The notes under the pieces: generated by a model
Told to the model about the DNA's origin: nothing
The model's database searches: none
Seen by the model: only the letters and a program-made list of their open reading frames with translations
Part shown: piece after piece, positions 17,162 through 26,069 of the stretch
Position numbering within the stretch: the first letter of the stretch is position 1
How the letters are laid out: each line of letters opens with the position of its first letter
Made by a program: the position numbers and the translations under genes
Origin: Ancylobacter koreensis
GTDB lineage: Bacteria; Pseudomonadota; Alphaproteobacteria; Rhizobiales; Xanthobacteraceae
Direction: 5' to 3'
DNA length: 64,000 nucleotides
Assembly: GCF_023016525.1 (NCBI RefSeq)
Contig: NZ_JALKCG010000003.1
Location: forward strand, 186,001 to 250,000

Positions 17162-18858
17162 GCTGCGCCCTCCCCGTCCAGCCGCACGATTCGGTCCATC
17201 CGCGCCGCCAGCGCCGGATCGTGGGTGGCGACGATGAGCGTGCGACCGCGCGCCAGCGACATCAGCGCGTCGCTCACTTCGTGCGCGGTCAGTGCGTCGA
17301 GATGGGCGGTCGGCTCGTCGGCCAGCAGCAGATCGGCGCCCTCCGCGAGCGCGAGGCGGGCGAGCGCGAGGCGCAGCGCCTCGCCGCCGGACATGCCGCG
17401 CCCCGCCTCGCCGACCGGTGCGGGCCCGCGCACCATGGCCACATGTTCCAGCCTGGCCGTGGCGAAAGCGCCTGCGAGCGCGGCGCCCCCGATTCCCGGC
17501 CGGCCAAGGCTGGCATTGCCCTTCAGCGTGCCGGCGAAGATGTGCGGCGACTGGCCGACATGGGCCATCCGCGCACGCAGCCGGCCGGCGCTGGCGGCGT
17601 CGAGCGCCTCGCCGCCGATCCGCACCGTGCCGGCGTCGGGAGCGGCGAGGCCGGCGATGAGCGCCAGCAGCGTCGACTTGCCCGCCCCGCTCGGCGCGAA
17701 GAGCGCGACATGCTCGCCCGGCGCCACATCGAGGCTGAAATCCTCGAACAAGGCCGCCGGCGCACCGGGATGGCGGAAGGCGACGCCCTCGAAAGCGATG
17801 GCCGGGGGACCCAGGCGCCGGATATCCGCCTCCGCCGGCGGGGTGTCGCCGCCGACGAGGGTCGCCCCGTCGCGCGCCAGCGCCCGCAGCGCCTCCAGAC
17901 CCGCGCGTCCGGCAGCGCGGTCGTGCCAGATGGCGGCGAGTTCGCGCAGCGGCTCGTAGAAGGCCGGCGCCAGTAGCAGGACGAACAGACCGTGCTCCAG
18001 CCCGAGCGGCACGCCCCAGCTTCCGAACGTCAGCGCGCCGAGAAGGTGCAGGCCGACATAGGCGGCGACCATGGCGACGCCGGCGGCGGCGAACAGTTCC
18101 AGCACGGCCGAGGACAGGAAGGCGATGCGCAGCACCTTCATGGTGCGGCGGCGCAGGTTCTCGGCATCCGTGCGCAGCCGCCGCGCCGTGTCGTCCACCG
18201 CCTTGTGCGCGCGGAGGGTGGCGAGGCCGCGCAGCCGGTCGAGCAGGAAGGCGTTCATGCCGCCGAGGGCGACGAGCTGTTCCTCGCTCGCCGCCTGCGC
18301 CCGCAGGCCGATCAGCGCCATGAAGAAAGGGATGAAAGGGGCGGTCAGCGCGAGTACCAGCGCGGCTGCCCAGGAGAACCACAGCACGACGGCAAACAGC
18401 ACCAGCGGCACCAGCGCGGCGCGTAGCCGCGCCGGGCCGAAGCGGGCGAGATAGGGCAGCACCGCCTCGGCCTGTTCCGCCAGCGTGCTGGCGGCACGGC
18501 CGGAGGGCGCGCGCGCGATATCGAGCGGCGAACCGTGCGCCAGCGTCCGGGCGGCCTCGTAGCGCAGGCGCGAGAGTTCCGATCGCGCGGCGCGAAAGGC
18601 AAGCCGGCCGGCACATGCCTCAAGCAGTGTCCGTCCGATGCCGAGCGCCGCGATGGCGAGGGCCGGCAGCAGCGCGGTGCTCGCGCTGCCGGAACCGGCG
18701 GCGATGTCGTCGGCGACGACACGGCTCAGAAGGGCCGCCTGCCCGATCCACAGCAGTGGCGCGACGGCATGGACCAGCCCGGCGCGGCGAAGGGTCCGCG
18801 CCGATGCGTCGGCCGCGTCGGCGGCGAAGTCGGTGCTCGCGGTCATATCGGCCGGCAT
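17158..18858 (-). CDS. cydD: thiol reductant ABC exporter subunit CydD
   Basis: About 566 residues from the ATG of MPADMTASTDFAAD; the longer frame (to 18945) adds 29 residues without a ribosome binding site and MTAS four codons later is also possible. The N-terminal half has six predicted helices (PLLWIGQAALLSRVVAD, LVLFAVVLWFSWAAALVLALTAPFI and others). The C-terminal ATPase has SGAGKST, MSGGE in place of LSGGQ, and LLLADEPTAHLD. With CydC it forms the exporter supporting cytochrome bd maturation. The frame is followed immediately by cydC with a four-base overlap. No cydAB oxidase genes are near, so they must be elsewhere in the genome if present. Confidence 0.92.
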   Translation of the reverse strand: MPADMTASTDFAADAADASARTLRRAGLVHAVAPLLWIGQAALLSRVVADDIAAGSGSASTALLPALAIAALGIGRTLLEACAGRLAFRAARSELSRLRYEAARTLAHGSPLDIARAPSGRAASTLAEQAEAVLPYLARFGPARLRAALVPLVLFAVVLWFSWAAALVLALTAPFIPFFMALIGLRAQAASEEQLVALGGMNAFLLDRLRGLATLRAHKAVDDTARRLRTDAENLRRRTMKVLRIAFLSSAVLELFAAAGVAMVAAYVGLHLLGALTFGSWGVPLGLEHGLFVLLLAPAFYEPLRELAAIWHDRAAGRAGLEALRALARDGATLVGGDTPPAEADIRRLGPPAIAFEGVAFRHPGAPAALFEDFSLDVAPGEHVALFAPSGAGKSTLLALIAGLAAPDAGTVRIGGEALDAASAGRLRARMAHVGQSPHIFAGTLKGNASLGRPGIGGAALAGAFATARLEHVAMVRGPAPVGEAGRGMSGGEALRLALARLALAEGADLLLADEPTAHLDALTAHEVSDALMSLARGRTLIVATHDPALAARMDRIVRLDGEGAA

Positions 18859-18969
18859 GTGCTGCGCCCTGTCCGGTTGCGGCCGGAACGTCAGGCCGGC
18901 GGAAGCGCAAGCTACGTCGCCGGACGAGGCTTCGAAACAGGACATGGCGTCCCGGTGCGTGCCGCCCGT

Positions 18970-19737
18970 TCAGCCGCCGCGGCCGGTCACGCCCGGCACG
19001 GTCCAGCCGGGAACCTGCCAGTTGGGCACGCTCCAGCCGGGAAGGCTCCAGCTCTGCGAAGGCGCGGGCGCCGGTGCGGATGCGGCAGGGGCCTGAGCCG
19101 TCGATGGTGGCGCGGGCTTCTTGCCCGGCTTGCCGGCCGCCGCGTTCGCCGCGACGAGCGCGGCACGGCGGGAGGCCATCCACGCGCCGGTCTCCTTCAG
19201 GATGAGCTGGCGCACGGCCGGGTGGGTCGGTAGCTGGGCGTGGCTGGTGAAGCGCGCGCCGGAGGCCCAGGCGCTGATATTGGTGGCCCCGCGCACCTGC
19301 GCGAATCCGGGGCCGGCGATGTTGATGCAGCGCGGCACGGCGCAGGCGGGAGGTGCCGGCGCGGCGTCCACGGTGATGACGAGCGGGGCGGGGTACCCGG
19401 CCCGCGCGAGGCTGCGGGAATAGCGCAGCGCGGTCTCGCCGCCCATGGAATGGCCGATGATGATGTCCGGCACCAGCCCTTGCGTCTTGGTCATCAGGTG
19501 CGAATCGGTTCGCGTGCGGAAGCCCTGCTCCTGCAGCGGGCGGGCGAGCGCGGACACGCCGATATAGTCATTCTCGATATAGACGCCGAGCCCGTCGAGC
19601 AGCAGCACCAGCGGCGGCTCGGGCGCCGGGGCCGGCTCTTCGGCGGTGGCGGAGTTCGGCGTGCCCGAGGGCGCCTGCGCCACCGCGGGTGCCATCCCCG
19701 CCAGCAGCAGGGCGATGGCGATCAGTTTGGTCTTCAA
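18970..19737 (-). CDS. secreted alpha/beta hydrolase-like protein with Trp/Pro repeat tail
   Basis: About 255 residues. The best start is a TTG giving the signal peptide MKTKLIAIALLLAGMAPAVAQA; the longer frame puts 24 basic residues in front of it. A lipase-like elbow IIIGHSMGGETALRYS gives nucleophile S97, and LVLLLDGLGVYIENDYIG and LVITVDAAPAPPA fit the rest of an alpha/beta core. The C-terminus, after an Ala/Pro-rich linker, is a short tandem of the form W-S-L/V-P-G/N (SWSLPGWSVPNWQVPGWTVP), four to five copies of a five-residue unit. Its purpose is unknown; aromatic/Pro repeats can bind carbohydrate or cell wall. It lies 110 bp downstream of the cydD start, in the same direction. Confidence 0.7.
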   Translation of the reverse strand: MKTKLIAIALLLAGMAPAVAQAPSGTPNSATAEEPAPAPEPPLVLLLDGLGVYIENDYIGVSALARPLQEQGFRTRTDSHLMTKTQGLVPDIIIGHSMGGETALRYSRSLARAGYPAPLVITVDAAPAPPACAVPRCINIAGPGFAQVRGATNISAWASGARFTSHAQLPTHPAVRQLILKETGAWMASRRAALVAANAAAGKPGKKPAPPSTAQAPAASAPAPAPSQSWSLPGWSVPNWQVPGWTVPGVTGRGG

Positions 19738-19855
19738 GGCGATAGCTCGTCCGGCAGAAGGTCGTCCCCTGCACAGGTCTATCGCAAGGCCCGGCGGGCC
19801 GCCAACCACATTTCCGGCGGGGAGAGCGGTATCCCCCTCCCCGCGTGCCGGCCGT

Positions 19856-20131
19856 TCAGGCGGCGTGGCTCCAGTGGCGCTCGTCGTTGCGGAGCTGGCA
19901 GGCGTCGGCCCAGGTCTCGAAGGCGACCCACGCCTTCTCGCGCTGTTCCGGCAGGCGTGCTGATTCCATCTGGGCGAGAAGCATCTCGGCGAAATGGCCG
20001 AGACGGTCGTGGCGGAGCGATCGGATGAGGTCGATGGCGCCGTCGAGCGAGGCGATCTCGATGTCCTCCTGTCCGATGCGGACGTGGATCGGCTGGCGCC
20101 GAAGCTCCCTGCTGCCGGTGGTGTTCATCAT
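19856..20131 (-). CDS. small hypothetical protein
   Basis: A 91-residue cytosolic protein starting MMNTTGSRELRRQPIHVRIG. The middle (IEIASLDGAIDLIRSLRHDRLGHFAEML) and the end (KAWVAFETWADAC) have the size and pattern of short rhizobial proteins such as DUF982, with a beta strand then helices, but the match is not certain enough to name. An upstream region of over 500 bp separates it from the divergent Cache-like gene. No transmembrane segment or signal peptide is seen. Confidence 0.6.
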   Translation of the reverse strand: MMNTTGSRELRRQPIHVRIGQEDIEIASLDGAIDLIRSLRHDRLGHFAEMLLAQMESARLPEQREKAWVAFETWADACQLRNDERHWSHAA

Positions 20132-20683
20132 CTCGTATCTCCCTGTGCTCGGCTCTTGTGTCGTGCCGCCGGGGGCGAGACCGTTCCCTCGTCGGTCGTG
20201 TCGTCTTGTTGCATGGCAATTTGGCGCAGCAATGACGCGGTCAAGGACGGACTACCGTAAAAGCCGCAAAGAGCCGCTTTTCATGGACACGTTCCGGTGA
20301 TGCTGAAGTCTTTCATGAAGAATATGGCGCATCGTACATGGAATGTGGCATGCCACCGTCCGTTCAATGTTTAGTCGAGCAAATAAACAAACCGGAAATG
20401 CTTAAGGGTGCACCGGTCGGGCGCTCAGACCCTGTGTCGCATCGAGCGACACTGTTCCGCAGCGGCTTTGGCGCCGTCACGTCGAATACTTACCTGAAAT
20501 CGCTTTCGTGCGCCCGACTTAAGCAATGTGAATACTAAAAACCTCACAAATATTTCGCGTTGGCGAGATGAATGCATTATTTTTGCTGCTGCGCAGCGTC
20601 GAATAGCTCTTGCGAGGTCGACGTTACACCATGCTAGGGTGGCAGCGGACGGCATAAAGACCGTCCGTGAGGAGGAAACACAA
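20132..20683. other. long AT-richer intergenic region
   Basis: About 550 bases with lower GC than the flanks lie between two divergent genes. The only open frames are short and without ribosome binding sites (for example 66 codons at 20338-20538). A sequence TTGCGA-16 bases-TGCTAG ending near 20637 could be a weak sigma-70 promoter for the gene at 20684. Nothing else could be supported. Confidence 0.3.
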
Positions 20684-21253
20684 ATGAACATCCGCCACAG
20701 GTTCAGCATGCTCGCCGCGGCCGCGAGCATCCTCGTCGCCGCTCCCGCCTTCGCGCAGGAAGAGGCCCCGCATGTGAAGCCGGCGACGGCCTATGTGCAG
20801 AAGAACATCCAGCCCTGGCTGAGCGACCCGCTGGTCATCGCCGCCATCATCGAGTCCAACAAGGCCCACAAACGCCTGATGCAGGAAGACATCGCCGCGC
20901 TCGACAAGGCGTGGGTGGCGAAGGATCCGGCAGTTGTCGATCCGGTCCGCAAGAACAAGCTGTCCGAATTCCTCATCGTGAAGCGGGACGCGTCTGGCGG
21001 CGTGATCACGGAAGCCTTCGTGATGGACAATCGCGGCCTCAATGTCGGCCAGACCGACGGCACGTCGGACCTGTGGCAGGCTGACGAGGCCAAGTGGCAG
21101 AAGACCTACGGTGTGGGTCCGGGCACGATCTTCGTCGACAAGGTCGAGGAAGAGGACGGCAAGAAGATCGCTCAGGTGAGCGTGACCATCTCCGACAAGG
21201 ATGTCGCCATCGGCGCCGTCACCTTCGGCATCGACGTCGACAAGCTGAAGTAG
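20684..21253 (+). CDS. secreted Cache/PDC-like single-domain protein
   Basis: A 189-residue protein with a strong ribosome binding site (GAGGAGG) and a signal peptide (MNIRHRFSMLAAAASILVAA, cleaved after AFA). The mature part fits a single Cache/PDC sensory fold: a long helix (VIAAIIESNKAHKRLMQEDI), then EFLIVKRDASGGVITEAFVMDNRGLNVGQT and strands with VDKVEEEDGKKIAQVSVTI and GAVTFGIDVDKL. In two-component sensors this domain sits outside the membrane; here it stands alone with no kinase, so it may be a free periplasmic ligand-binding protein. A good terminator follows, so it is monocistronic. The fold call is by pattern. Confidence 0.7.
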   Translation: MNIRHRFSMLAAAASILVAAPAFAQEEAPHVKPATAYVQKNIQPWLSDPLVIAAIIESNKAHKRLMQEDIAALDKAWVAKDPAVVDPVRKNKLSEFLIVKRDASGGVITEAFVMDNRGLNVGQTDGTSDLWQADEAKWQKTYGVGPGTIFVDKVEEEDGKKIAQVSVTISDKDVAIGAVTFGIDVDKLK

Positions 21254-21286
21254 ACCCGAGACCGGATGTCTCTCCCGGATATCGGC

Positions 21287-21313
21287 GGGCGGCGAAAGCC
21301 GCCCTTCTTTTTT
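21287..21313 (+). terminator. rho-independent terminator
   Basis: GGGCGGC (21287-21293), loop GAAA, GCCGCCC (21298-21304), then TTCTTTTTT. A GNRA-type tetraloop on a perfect 7-bp stem with a T-run, 34 bases after the stop of the Cache-like gene. Confidence 0.85.
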
Positions 21314-21402
21314 GCCGCCGTCCGGCCTGCCGCGCTCCCGGAATCGACCCCGGCGCCGCGTTGGGTTAAGTCTCCTGCGCCGGTGGAGATAAGGAGAGTG
21401 CC

Positions 21403-21732
21403 ATGTTCCTCGCCATGAACCGCTTCAAGGTCAGGCTCGGCTCGGAGGCGGATTTCGAGGCCGTCTGGCGCCAGCGCGACAGCTATCTCGCCCGCGTGCC
21501 CGGCTTCGTCTCGTTCGATCTGCTGCGGGGCGCCACGAAGGACGACCACACGCTCTACGCCTCGCATTCGGTCTGGAGCTCGCGCGCCGACTTCGAGGCC
21601 TGGACGCGCTCGGAGGAGTTCCGCAACGCCCATCGCAGCGCCGGCGCCAACAAGCCCCTCTATCTCGGCCATCCCGAACTGGAGCTGTTCGACAGCGTTC
21701 TCGCCCAGCAGGCGGGCGGCAAGGCGGCCTGA
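21403..21732 (+). CDS. antibiotic biosynthesis monooxygenase (ABM)-type protein
   Basis: A 109-residue ferredoxin-fold protein with ribosome binding site AAGGAGAG. It opens with FLAMNRFKVRLGSEADFEAVWRQRD, and the VPGFVSFDLLRG, YASHSVWSSRADFEAWTRSEEF segments are the classical ABM/IsdG pattern. Family members degrade haem or oxidise quinone-like substrates without a cofactor, or are of unknown role. The haem-oxygenase catalytic residues of IsdG are not obvious, so the function is left open. Cytosolic, single gene upstream of rimO. Confidence 0.8.
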   Translation: MFLAMNRFKVRLGSEADFEAVWRQRDSYLARVPGFVSFDLLRGATKDDHTLYASHSVWSSRADFEAWTRSEEFRNAHRSAGANKPLYLGHPELELFDSVLAQQAGGKAA

Positions 21733-21843
21733 CAGGGCTCACATGACGGCGAGGCGCGGCTGGCGCGCGCCGGACGCGGTTGACGGATCGGGGCGCGTGG
21801 CTTAACCGCTCGCGATCCAGAAAATCCGGGTGCCGCACCGATC

Positions 21844-23202
21844 ATGGCCGCTATCGCGTCGACCGACGCCTCTCCTTCCGCGCGCGGTGACGCGCCCCGC
21901 ATCTCCTTCGTCTCGCTCGGCTGCCCGAAGGCGCTGGTCGACAGCGAGCGCATCATCACCAGCCTGCGCTCGGAAGGCTACGAGCTGTCGCGCCACCACG
22001 AGGGCGCCGACCTCGTCATCGTCAACACCTGCGGCTTCCTCGACAGCGCCAAGGCCGAAAGCCTCGCCGCCATCGGCGACGCGCTGAAGGAGAACGGCAA
22101 GGTCATCGTCACCGGCTGCATGGGCGCCGAGCCCGAGCAGATCCGCGACGTGCATCCCGGCGTGCTCGCCGTCACCGGCCCGCAGCAATATGAGAGCGTG
22201 CTGGCGGCGGTGCATCAGGCGGTGCCACCGACGCACGATCCCTTCGTCGATCTGGTGCCGCCGCAGGGCATCAAGCTCACCCCGCGCCACTACGCGTATC
22301 TCAAGATTTCAGAGGGTTGCAACAATCGCTGCACCTTCTGCATCATCCCCAAGCTGCGCGGCGATCTGGTCAGTCGTCCCGCCGCCGACGTGCTGCGTGA
22401 GGCCGAGCGTCTGGTCGGCGCCGGGGTGAAGGAACTGCTCGTCATCTCGCAGGACACCTCGGCCTACGGGGTCGACGTGAAGTACGCGACGAGCCAGTGG
22501 AAAGACCGGGAGGTGCGCGCGCGCTTCCTCGACCTGGCGCGTGAGCTCGGTTCGCTCGGCGCTTGGGTGCGCATGCACTATGTCTACCCCTACCCTCACG
22601 TCGACGAGGTGATCGGGCTGATGTCGGATGGGGTGATCCTTCCCTATCTCGACATTCCCTTCCAGCATGCCTCGCCCAGCGTGCTCAAGCGCATGAAGCG
22701 GCCGGCGGCTCAGGAGAAGACCCTCGCCCGCATCCAGGCCTGGCGCGCCGCCTGCCCCGACCTCACCTTGCGCTCGACCTTCATCGTCGGCTTCCCCGGC
22801 GAGACGGAAGCCGAGTTCGAGGAACTCATCGACTTCCTCGACGAGGCCGAGCTCGACCGCGTGGGCTGTTTCAAATACGAGCCCGTCGCCGGTGCCCCGG
22901 CCAATGATCTCGGCGCGGCGATCCCCGAGGAGGTGAAGGAAGCCCGCTGGAAGCGCTTCATGGAGGTGCAGCAGCGCGTCTCCGCCCGACGCCTCAGGCG
23001 CAAGGTCGGCACCCGCCAGCAGGTCATCATCGATTCCGTGGGCCCGACCGTCGCTATCGGCCGTTCCAAGGCGGATGCGCCGGAAATCGACGGCCACGTC
23101 CACGTCGCCGCGCGGCGCCCGCTGCGCGTCGGCGAGATCGTCACGGTGAAGATCGAGCGCGCCGACGCCTACGACCTGCACGGCACGGCTGTCGGGTTCT
23201 GA
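21844..23202 (+). CDS. rimO: ribosomal protein S12 methylthiotransferase RimO
   Basis: A 452-residue radical SAM enzyme that methylthiolates the conserved aspartate of ribosomal protein S12. The order is: UPF0004 domain with cysteines C27, C63 and C92 for the second cluster; radical SAM core with CxxxCxxC at C159, C163 and C166 ([15 protein letters not shown]); and the C-terminal TRAM domain from about residue 385. The IISEG and RGDLVSRP contexts and the [17 protein letters not shown] stretch are RimO rather than MiaB features. Monocistronic here, followed by a cluster of palindromic repeats. Confidence 0.97.
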   Translation: MAAIASTDASPSARGDAPRISFVSLGCPKALVDSERIITSLRSEGYELSRHHEGADLVIVNTCGFLDSAKAESLAAIGDALKENGKVIVTGCMGAEPEQIRDVHPGVLAVTGPQQYESVLAAVHQAVPPTHDPFVDLVPPQGIKLTPRHYAYLKISEGCNNRCTFCIIPKLRGDLVSRPAADVLREAERLVGAGVKELLVISQDTSAYGVDVKYATSQWKDREVRARFLDLARELGSLGAWVRMHYVYPYPHVDEVIGLMSDGVILPYLDIPFQHASPSVLKRMKRPAAQEKTLARIQAWRAACPDLTLRSTFIVGFPGETEAEFEELIDFLDEAELDRVGCFKYEPVAGAPANDLGAAIPEEVKEARWKRFMEVQQRVSARRLRRKVGTRQQVIIDSVGPTVAIGRSKADAPEIDGHVHVAARRPLRVGEIVTVKIERADAYDLHGTAVGF

Positions 23203-23250
23203 GCGCCTTCCTTCGTCCGAGTAACGATCCCGGAACGGCCGACAGGCCGT

Positions 23251-23390
23251 ATCCCGGCTCTTCGCCCTGCGGGCTGCGGCCGGGATGAAGGGCTGGAATA
23301 GAGCATCGTCATAGCCTGGCCTGACCCGGCCATCCACGTCTTCACTCGCGACCGAAAGTCGTGGATCCCCGGGTCAAGCCCGGGGATGAC
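23251..23390. repeat. cluster of three palindromic intergenic elements
   Basis: Between convergent rimO and the M20 peptidase gene lie ATCCCGGC...GCCGGGAT (23251-23258 with 23279-23286) around an inner GCCC-TGC-GGGC, then ATCCACG...CGTGGAT (23332-23338 with 23360-23366), then ATCCCCGGG-TCAAG-CCCGGGGAT (23365-23373 with 23379-23387). The last, GTGGATCCCCGGGTCAAGCCCGGGGATGAC, is of a type widely repeated in alphaproteobacterial genomes. They may also act as terminators. Confidence 0.7.
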
Positions 23391-23427
23391 GGGCGAAATG
23401 CGGATACCGATGATGCCGCAATGCGCC

Positions 23428-24645
23428 CTACACCTTCAGCAGATCGCGCAGCGAGGCTTCGATTACCTGCGTCGCCGCCTTCAGGTCGCTGACGCGCACA
23501 TGCTCATCCGCTGCGTGGGCGTTGGCTTCGAGGATGGAGCGCGGCCCGGCGCCGTAGAGCACTGTCGGCACACCGGCCGCCGTGTAGTGGCGCGCGTCGG
23601 TGTAAAGCGGCACGGCGGTCGCCGGCGGCGTCTCGCCCAGCACCTCGGCCGCGTGCTTCTGGATCGTCTCGACCAGCTTCTCCGTGCCCGGCAGGGTGCG
23701 CAGCGGCTCGGCGAGGATGATGCGGCGGCACTCGATCTCGATGCCCGGCCGGCCGGCGACGGCGGCCTCGACCAGCGCGTTCAGCTCCTTCTCGACGCTC
23801 GCTCCGTCCTCCTCCGGCGTCAGCCGGCGGTCGACGCGCAGCGTGATGCGGTCGGGCACCACATTGGTGTTGATGCCGCCCGAGATGAGGCCGACCGTGA
23901 TCTTGGGCGAACCGATACCGGGCGTCGCGCTGGTGATGCCGTAGAGCCGCTGGCGCTCGGCATAGATGGCGGTGAGGATGACGGTCGCGGCCTCCAGCGC
24001 GTCGGCGCCGGTCTCCGGCAGCGCGGCATGCGCCTGCTTGCCCCGCACCACGATCTCAAGGTGCAGCGCGCCATTGTGTGAGACGACGATGGCATAGGAG
24101 AAGCCGGCCGAGACGGCGAGGTCGGGCTTGGAGATGCCGTGCTCCAGCAGCCATTTCGGGCCGACGAAGCCGCCGGCTTCCTCGTCATAGGTGAAATGCA
24201 GCTCGACCGTCCCATCGAGCCCTTCCGGCCGCTCCTTCAGCCCCAGCAGGGCGAAGGTGTAGGTGGCGAAGTCTGATTTCGAGACGGCGGCACCGCGCCC
24301 GTAGATCGCCCCGCTCTTCTCCTCTGCGCCATAGGGGTCGAAGGTCCAGCCTTCGCCCGGCGGCACCACGTCGCCATGGGCGTTGAGCGCGATCACCGGC
24401 CCCTTGCCGCTGCCGAAGCTCTCGCGCACCACGAGGTTGACCACCGACTTCATGCCGTTCGCCTTCACGAAGGGCTCGGGCACTACATGGCGCTCGACGG
24501 TGAAGCCGAGTTCCTCCAGCAGCCGGCCGGCCACTTCCGCGTGCGGCGCGCAGTCGCCGGGCGGGTTGTCGCTCGGCACGCGCACCAGCTCTTTCAGGAA
24601 ATCGACCTCGCGGGCCAGCGCCTGCGTCTCGTCGGGGTTGCTCAC
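23428..24645 (-). CDS. M20 family metallopeptidase/deacylase
   Basis: A 405-residue M20 (ArgE/DapE/ACY1/CPG2-type) zinc enzyme. The metal motifs are present: LNAHGDVVPPGEGW, then YDEEAGGFVGP with the catalytic Glu pair, and the late ANAHAADEHVRV His. The middle (HLEIVVRGKQAHAALPETGAD) is the dimerisation domain. It overlaps the upstream amidohydrolase gene by four bases (ATGA) and is last in a six-gene unit with a BMP-type ABC importer, so its substrate is probably a small N-acyl or carbamoyl compound delivered by that importer. The exact substrate cannot be named. Confidence 0.88.
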   Translation of the reverse strand: MSNPDETQALAREVDFLKELVRVPSDNPPGDCAPHAEVAGRLLEELGFTVERHVVPEPFVKANGMKSVVNLVVRESFGSGKGPVIALNAHGDVVPPGEGWTFDPYGAEEKSGAIYGRGAAVSKSDFATYTFALLGLKERPEGLDGTVELHFTYDEEAGGFVGPKWLLEHGISKPDLAVSAGFSYAIVVSHNGALHLEIVVRGKQAHAALPETGADALEAATVILTAIYAERQRLYGITSATPGIGSPKITVGLISGGINTNVVPDRITLRVDRRLTPEEDGASVEKELNALVEAAVAGRPGIEIECRRIILAEPLRTLPGTEKLVETIQKHAAEVLGETPPATAVPLYTDARHYTAAGVPTVLYGAGPRSILEANAHAADEHVRVSDLKAATQVIEASLRDLLKV

Positions 24646-25922
24646 GTCTGTGCTCCGTTTGGGCCGCCGTCGAGTTGCGGGAGCTGGAAGCGTTCGATGA
24701 AACGGATCAGGGCGGCGGCTGCCAGCCCCATATCCTCGGGCGAGGTGTATTCCGCCGGGTTATGGCTGATGCCGCCGCGGCAGCGTACGAACAGCATACC
24801 GACCGGGCACAGCTTCGACATCGCCTGCCCATCGTGCCCGGCACCGGAGGCGAGCGAGGGAGTGCGATGGCCGAGGTCGGCGGCGGCGTTGCGCAGGCGC
24901 AGCTGCAGGTCGCGATAGCACGGCACCGTCGCCACCTCGTGGAAGGCGGAAATGACGACGCCCAGCCCGCGCCGGTCGGCGATGCGGTGCGCCTCGCGCT
25001 CGAAGCGGGTCAGCGCCTCGCGCCGCGAATCATCGGAGCCGGACCGCAGGTCGACGGTGAAGACGACGCGCGAGGGGATGACGTTCACCGAGCCGGGCTC
25101 GACGTGCATGCGCCCGACGGTCGCCACCATGCCGTGGCGGTCGGCGCGCGCGATGCGCTCCACCTCCAGCGCCATCTCGGCGGCGCCGGGCAGCGCGTCG
25201 TGTCGCATGCGCATAGGCACGGTGCCGGCATGGCCCGCTTCGCCCGTCACGGTCACCGAGAGGCGGGAGGCGCCGGCAATGGCGGTGACGACGCCGAGCG
25301 GCTCGCCCTCGGCTTCCAGTACCGGCCCCTGCTCGATATGCGCCTCAACATAGGCGATGACCTTGGAGGGATCGTAGGCGGCGGAAGGAATGTCGTCGGG
25401 GTTCTTGCCATAGGCCAGGAGCGCCTCGCGCAGGCTCACCCCGTCGCCATCGACGCCGGCGAGGCTGGCCGGCGGAAAGATGCCGGCGGCGGCTGCAGAC
25501 GAGGACAGCGTGGTCGGAAAGCGCGTGCCTTCCTCATCGCCGAAGGCCAGCACGTCGATGCCGTAGGAGGGGGCGAGCCCCGCGCGGGCGATCTCCGCGA
25601 CCGCGAGAATGCCGAGGATGACGCCCATGGCGCCATCATACTTGCCGGCGTTGACCACCGTGTCGATATGCGAGCCGATCAGCAGGCGGGGAGCATCGGG
25701 TCCGGCCGGGTGCCAGCCGCCGCGCACCGTGCCGAGCGCGTCCTCATCAACGACGAGCCCGGCCTCGCTCATCCAGCGGGCGACGAGATCGGCGGCGCGC
25801 CGGTGCTCGGGCGTCAGGAAAAGGCGGGTGAGATTGTCCGGGCTGGCGGAGATCGCGCCGAGTTCTTCGATCATCGCGGCGGCGCGGCTGCCAAGCGCGG
25901 CGATGTCCACGGGTATTCTCAT
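24642..25922 (-). CDS. Zn-dependent hydrolase of the allantoate amidohydrolase / N-carbamoyl-L-amino acid hydrolase family
   Basis: A 426-residue AllC/HyuC-type member of M20C. The start is the ATG of MRIPVDIAALGSRA; 31 upstream residues were discarded. Motifs: LLIGSHIDTVVNAGKYDGAMGV (metal His and Asp), AFGDEEGTRFPTTLSSS (Glu pair), EAHIEQGPVLEAEGEPLGVV (metal-binding), and GAGHDGQAMSKLCPVGMLFV. Members hydrolyse allantoate, ureidoglycolate or carbamoyl amino acids in purine or pyrimidine breakdown. Together with the BMP transporter upstream this suggests purine-ring or ureide use. Cytosolic. Coupled to the M20 peptidase by an ATGA overlap. The next gene upstream is the binding protein gene, 147 bases away. 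Confidence 0.87.
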   Translation of the reverse strand: MRIPVDIAALGSRAAAMIEELGAISASPDNLTRLFLTPEHRRAADLVARWMSEAGLVVDEDALGTVRGGWHPAGPDAPRLLIGSHIDTVVNAGKYDGAMGVILGILAVAEIARAGLAPSYGIDVLAFGDEEGTRFPTTLSSSAAAAGIFPPASLAGVDGDGVSLREALLAYGKNPDDIPSAAYDPSKVIAYVEAHIEQGPVLEAEGEPLGVVTAIAGASRLSVTVTGEAGHAGTVPMRMRHDALPGAAEMALEVERIARADRHGMVATVGRMHVEPGSVNVIPSRVVFTVDLRSGSDDSRREALTRFEREAHRIADRRGLGVVISAFHEVATVPCYRDLQLRLRNAAADLGHRTPSLASGAGHDGQAMSKLCPVGMLFVRCRGGISHNPAEYTSPEDMGLAAAALIRFIERFQLPQLDGGPNGAQT

Positions 25923-26069
25923 GTCGTCGACGCTGCGCCTCTCGCCCGGCGGCGGGCATCGTCGCTGCCGCCATCCGCCTGTGACGGCAATCGCATATGG
26001 CGGGGCCTTTGGCAACGAGGGCGGCGCGGCCGGAGCGGCGCCACCCTCCGATTCAGGGAACCGCCGGGC

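Noticed and set aside
20338-20538. 66-codon frame in the AT-rich gap
   Set aside because: No ribosome binding site, no hydrophobic or conserved pattern.
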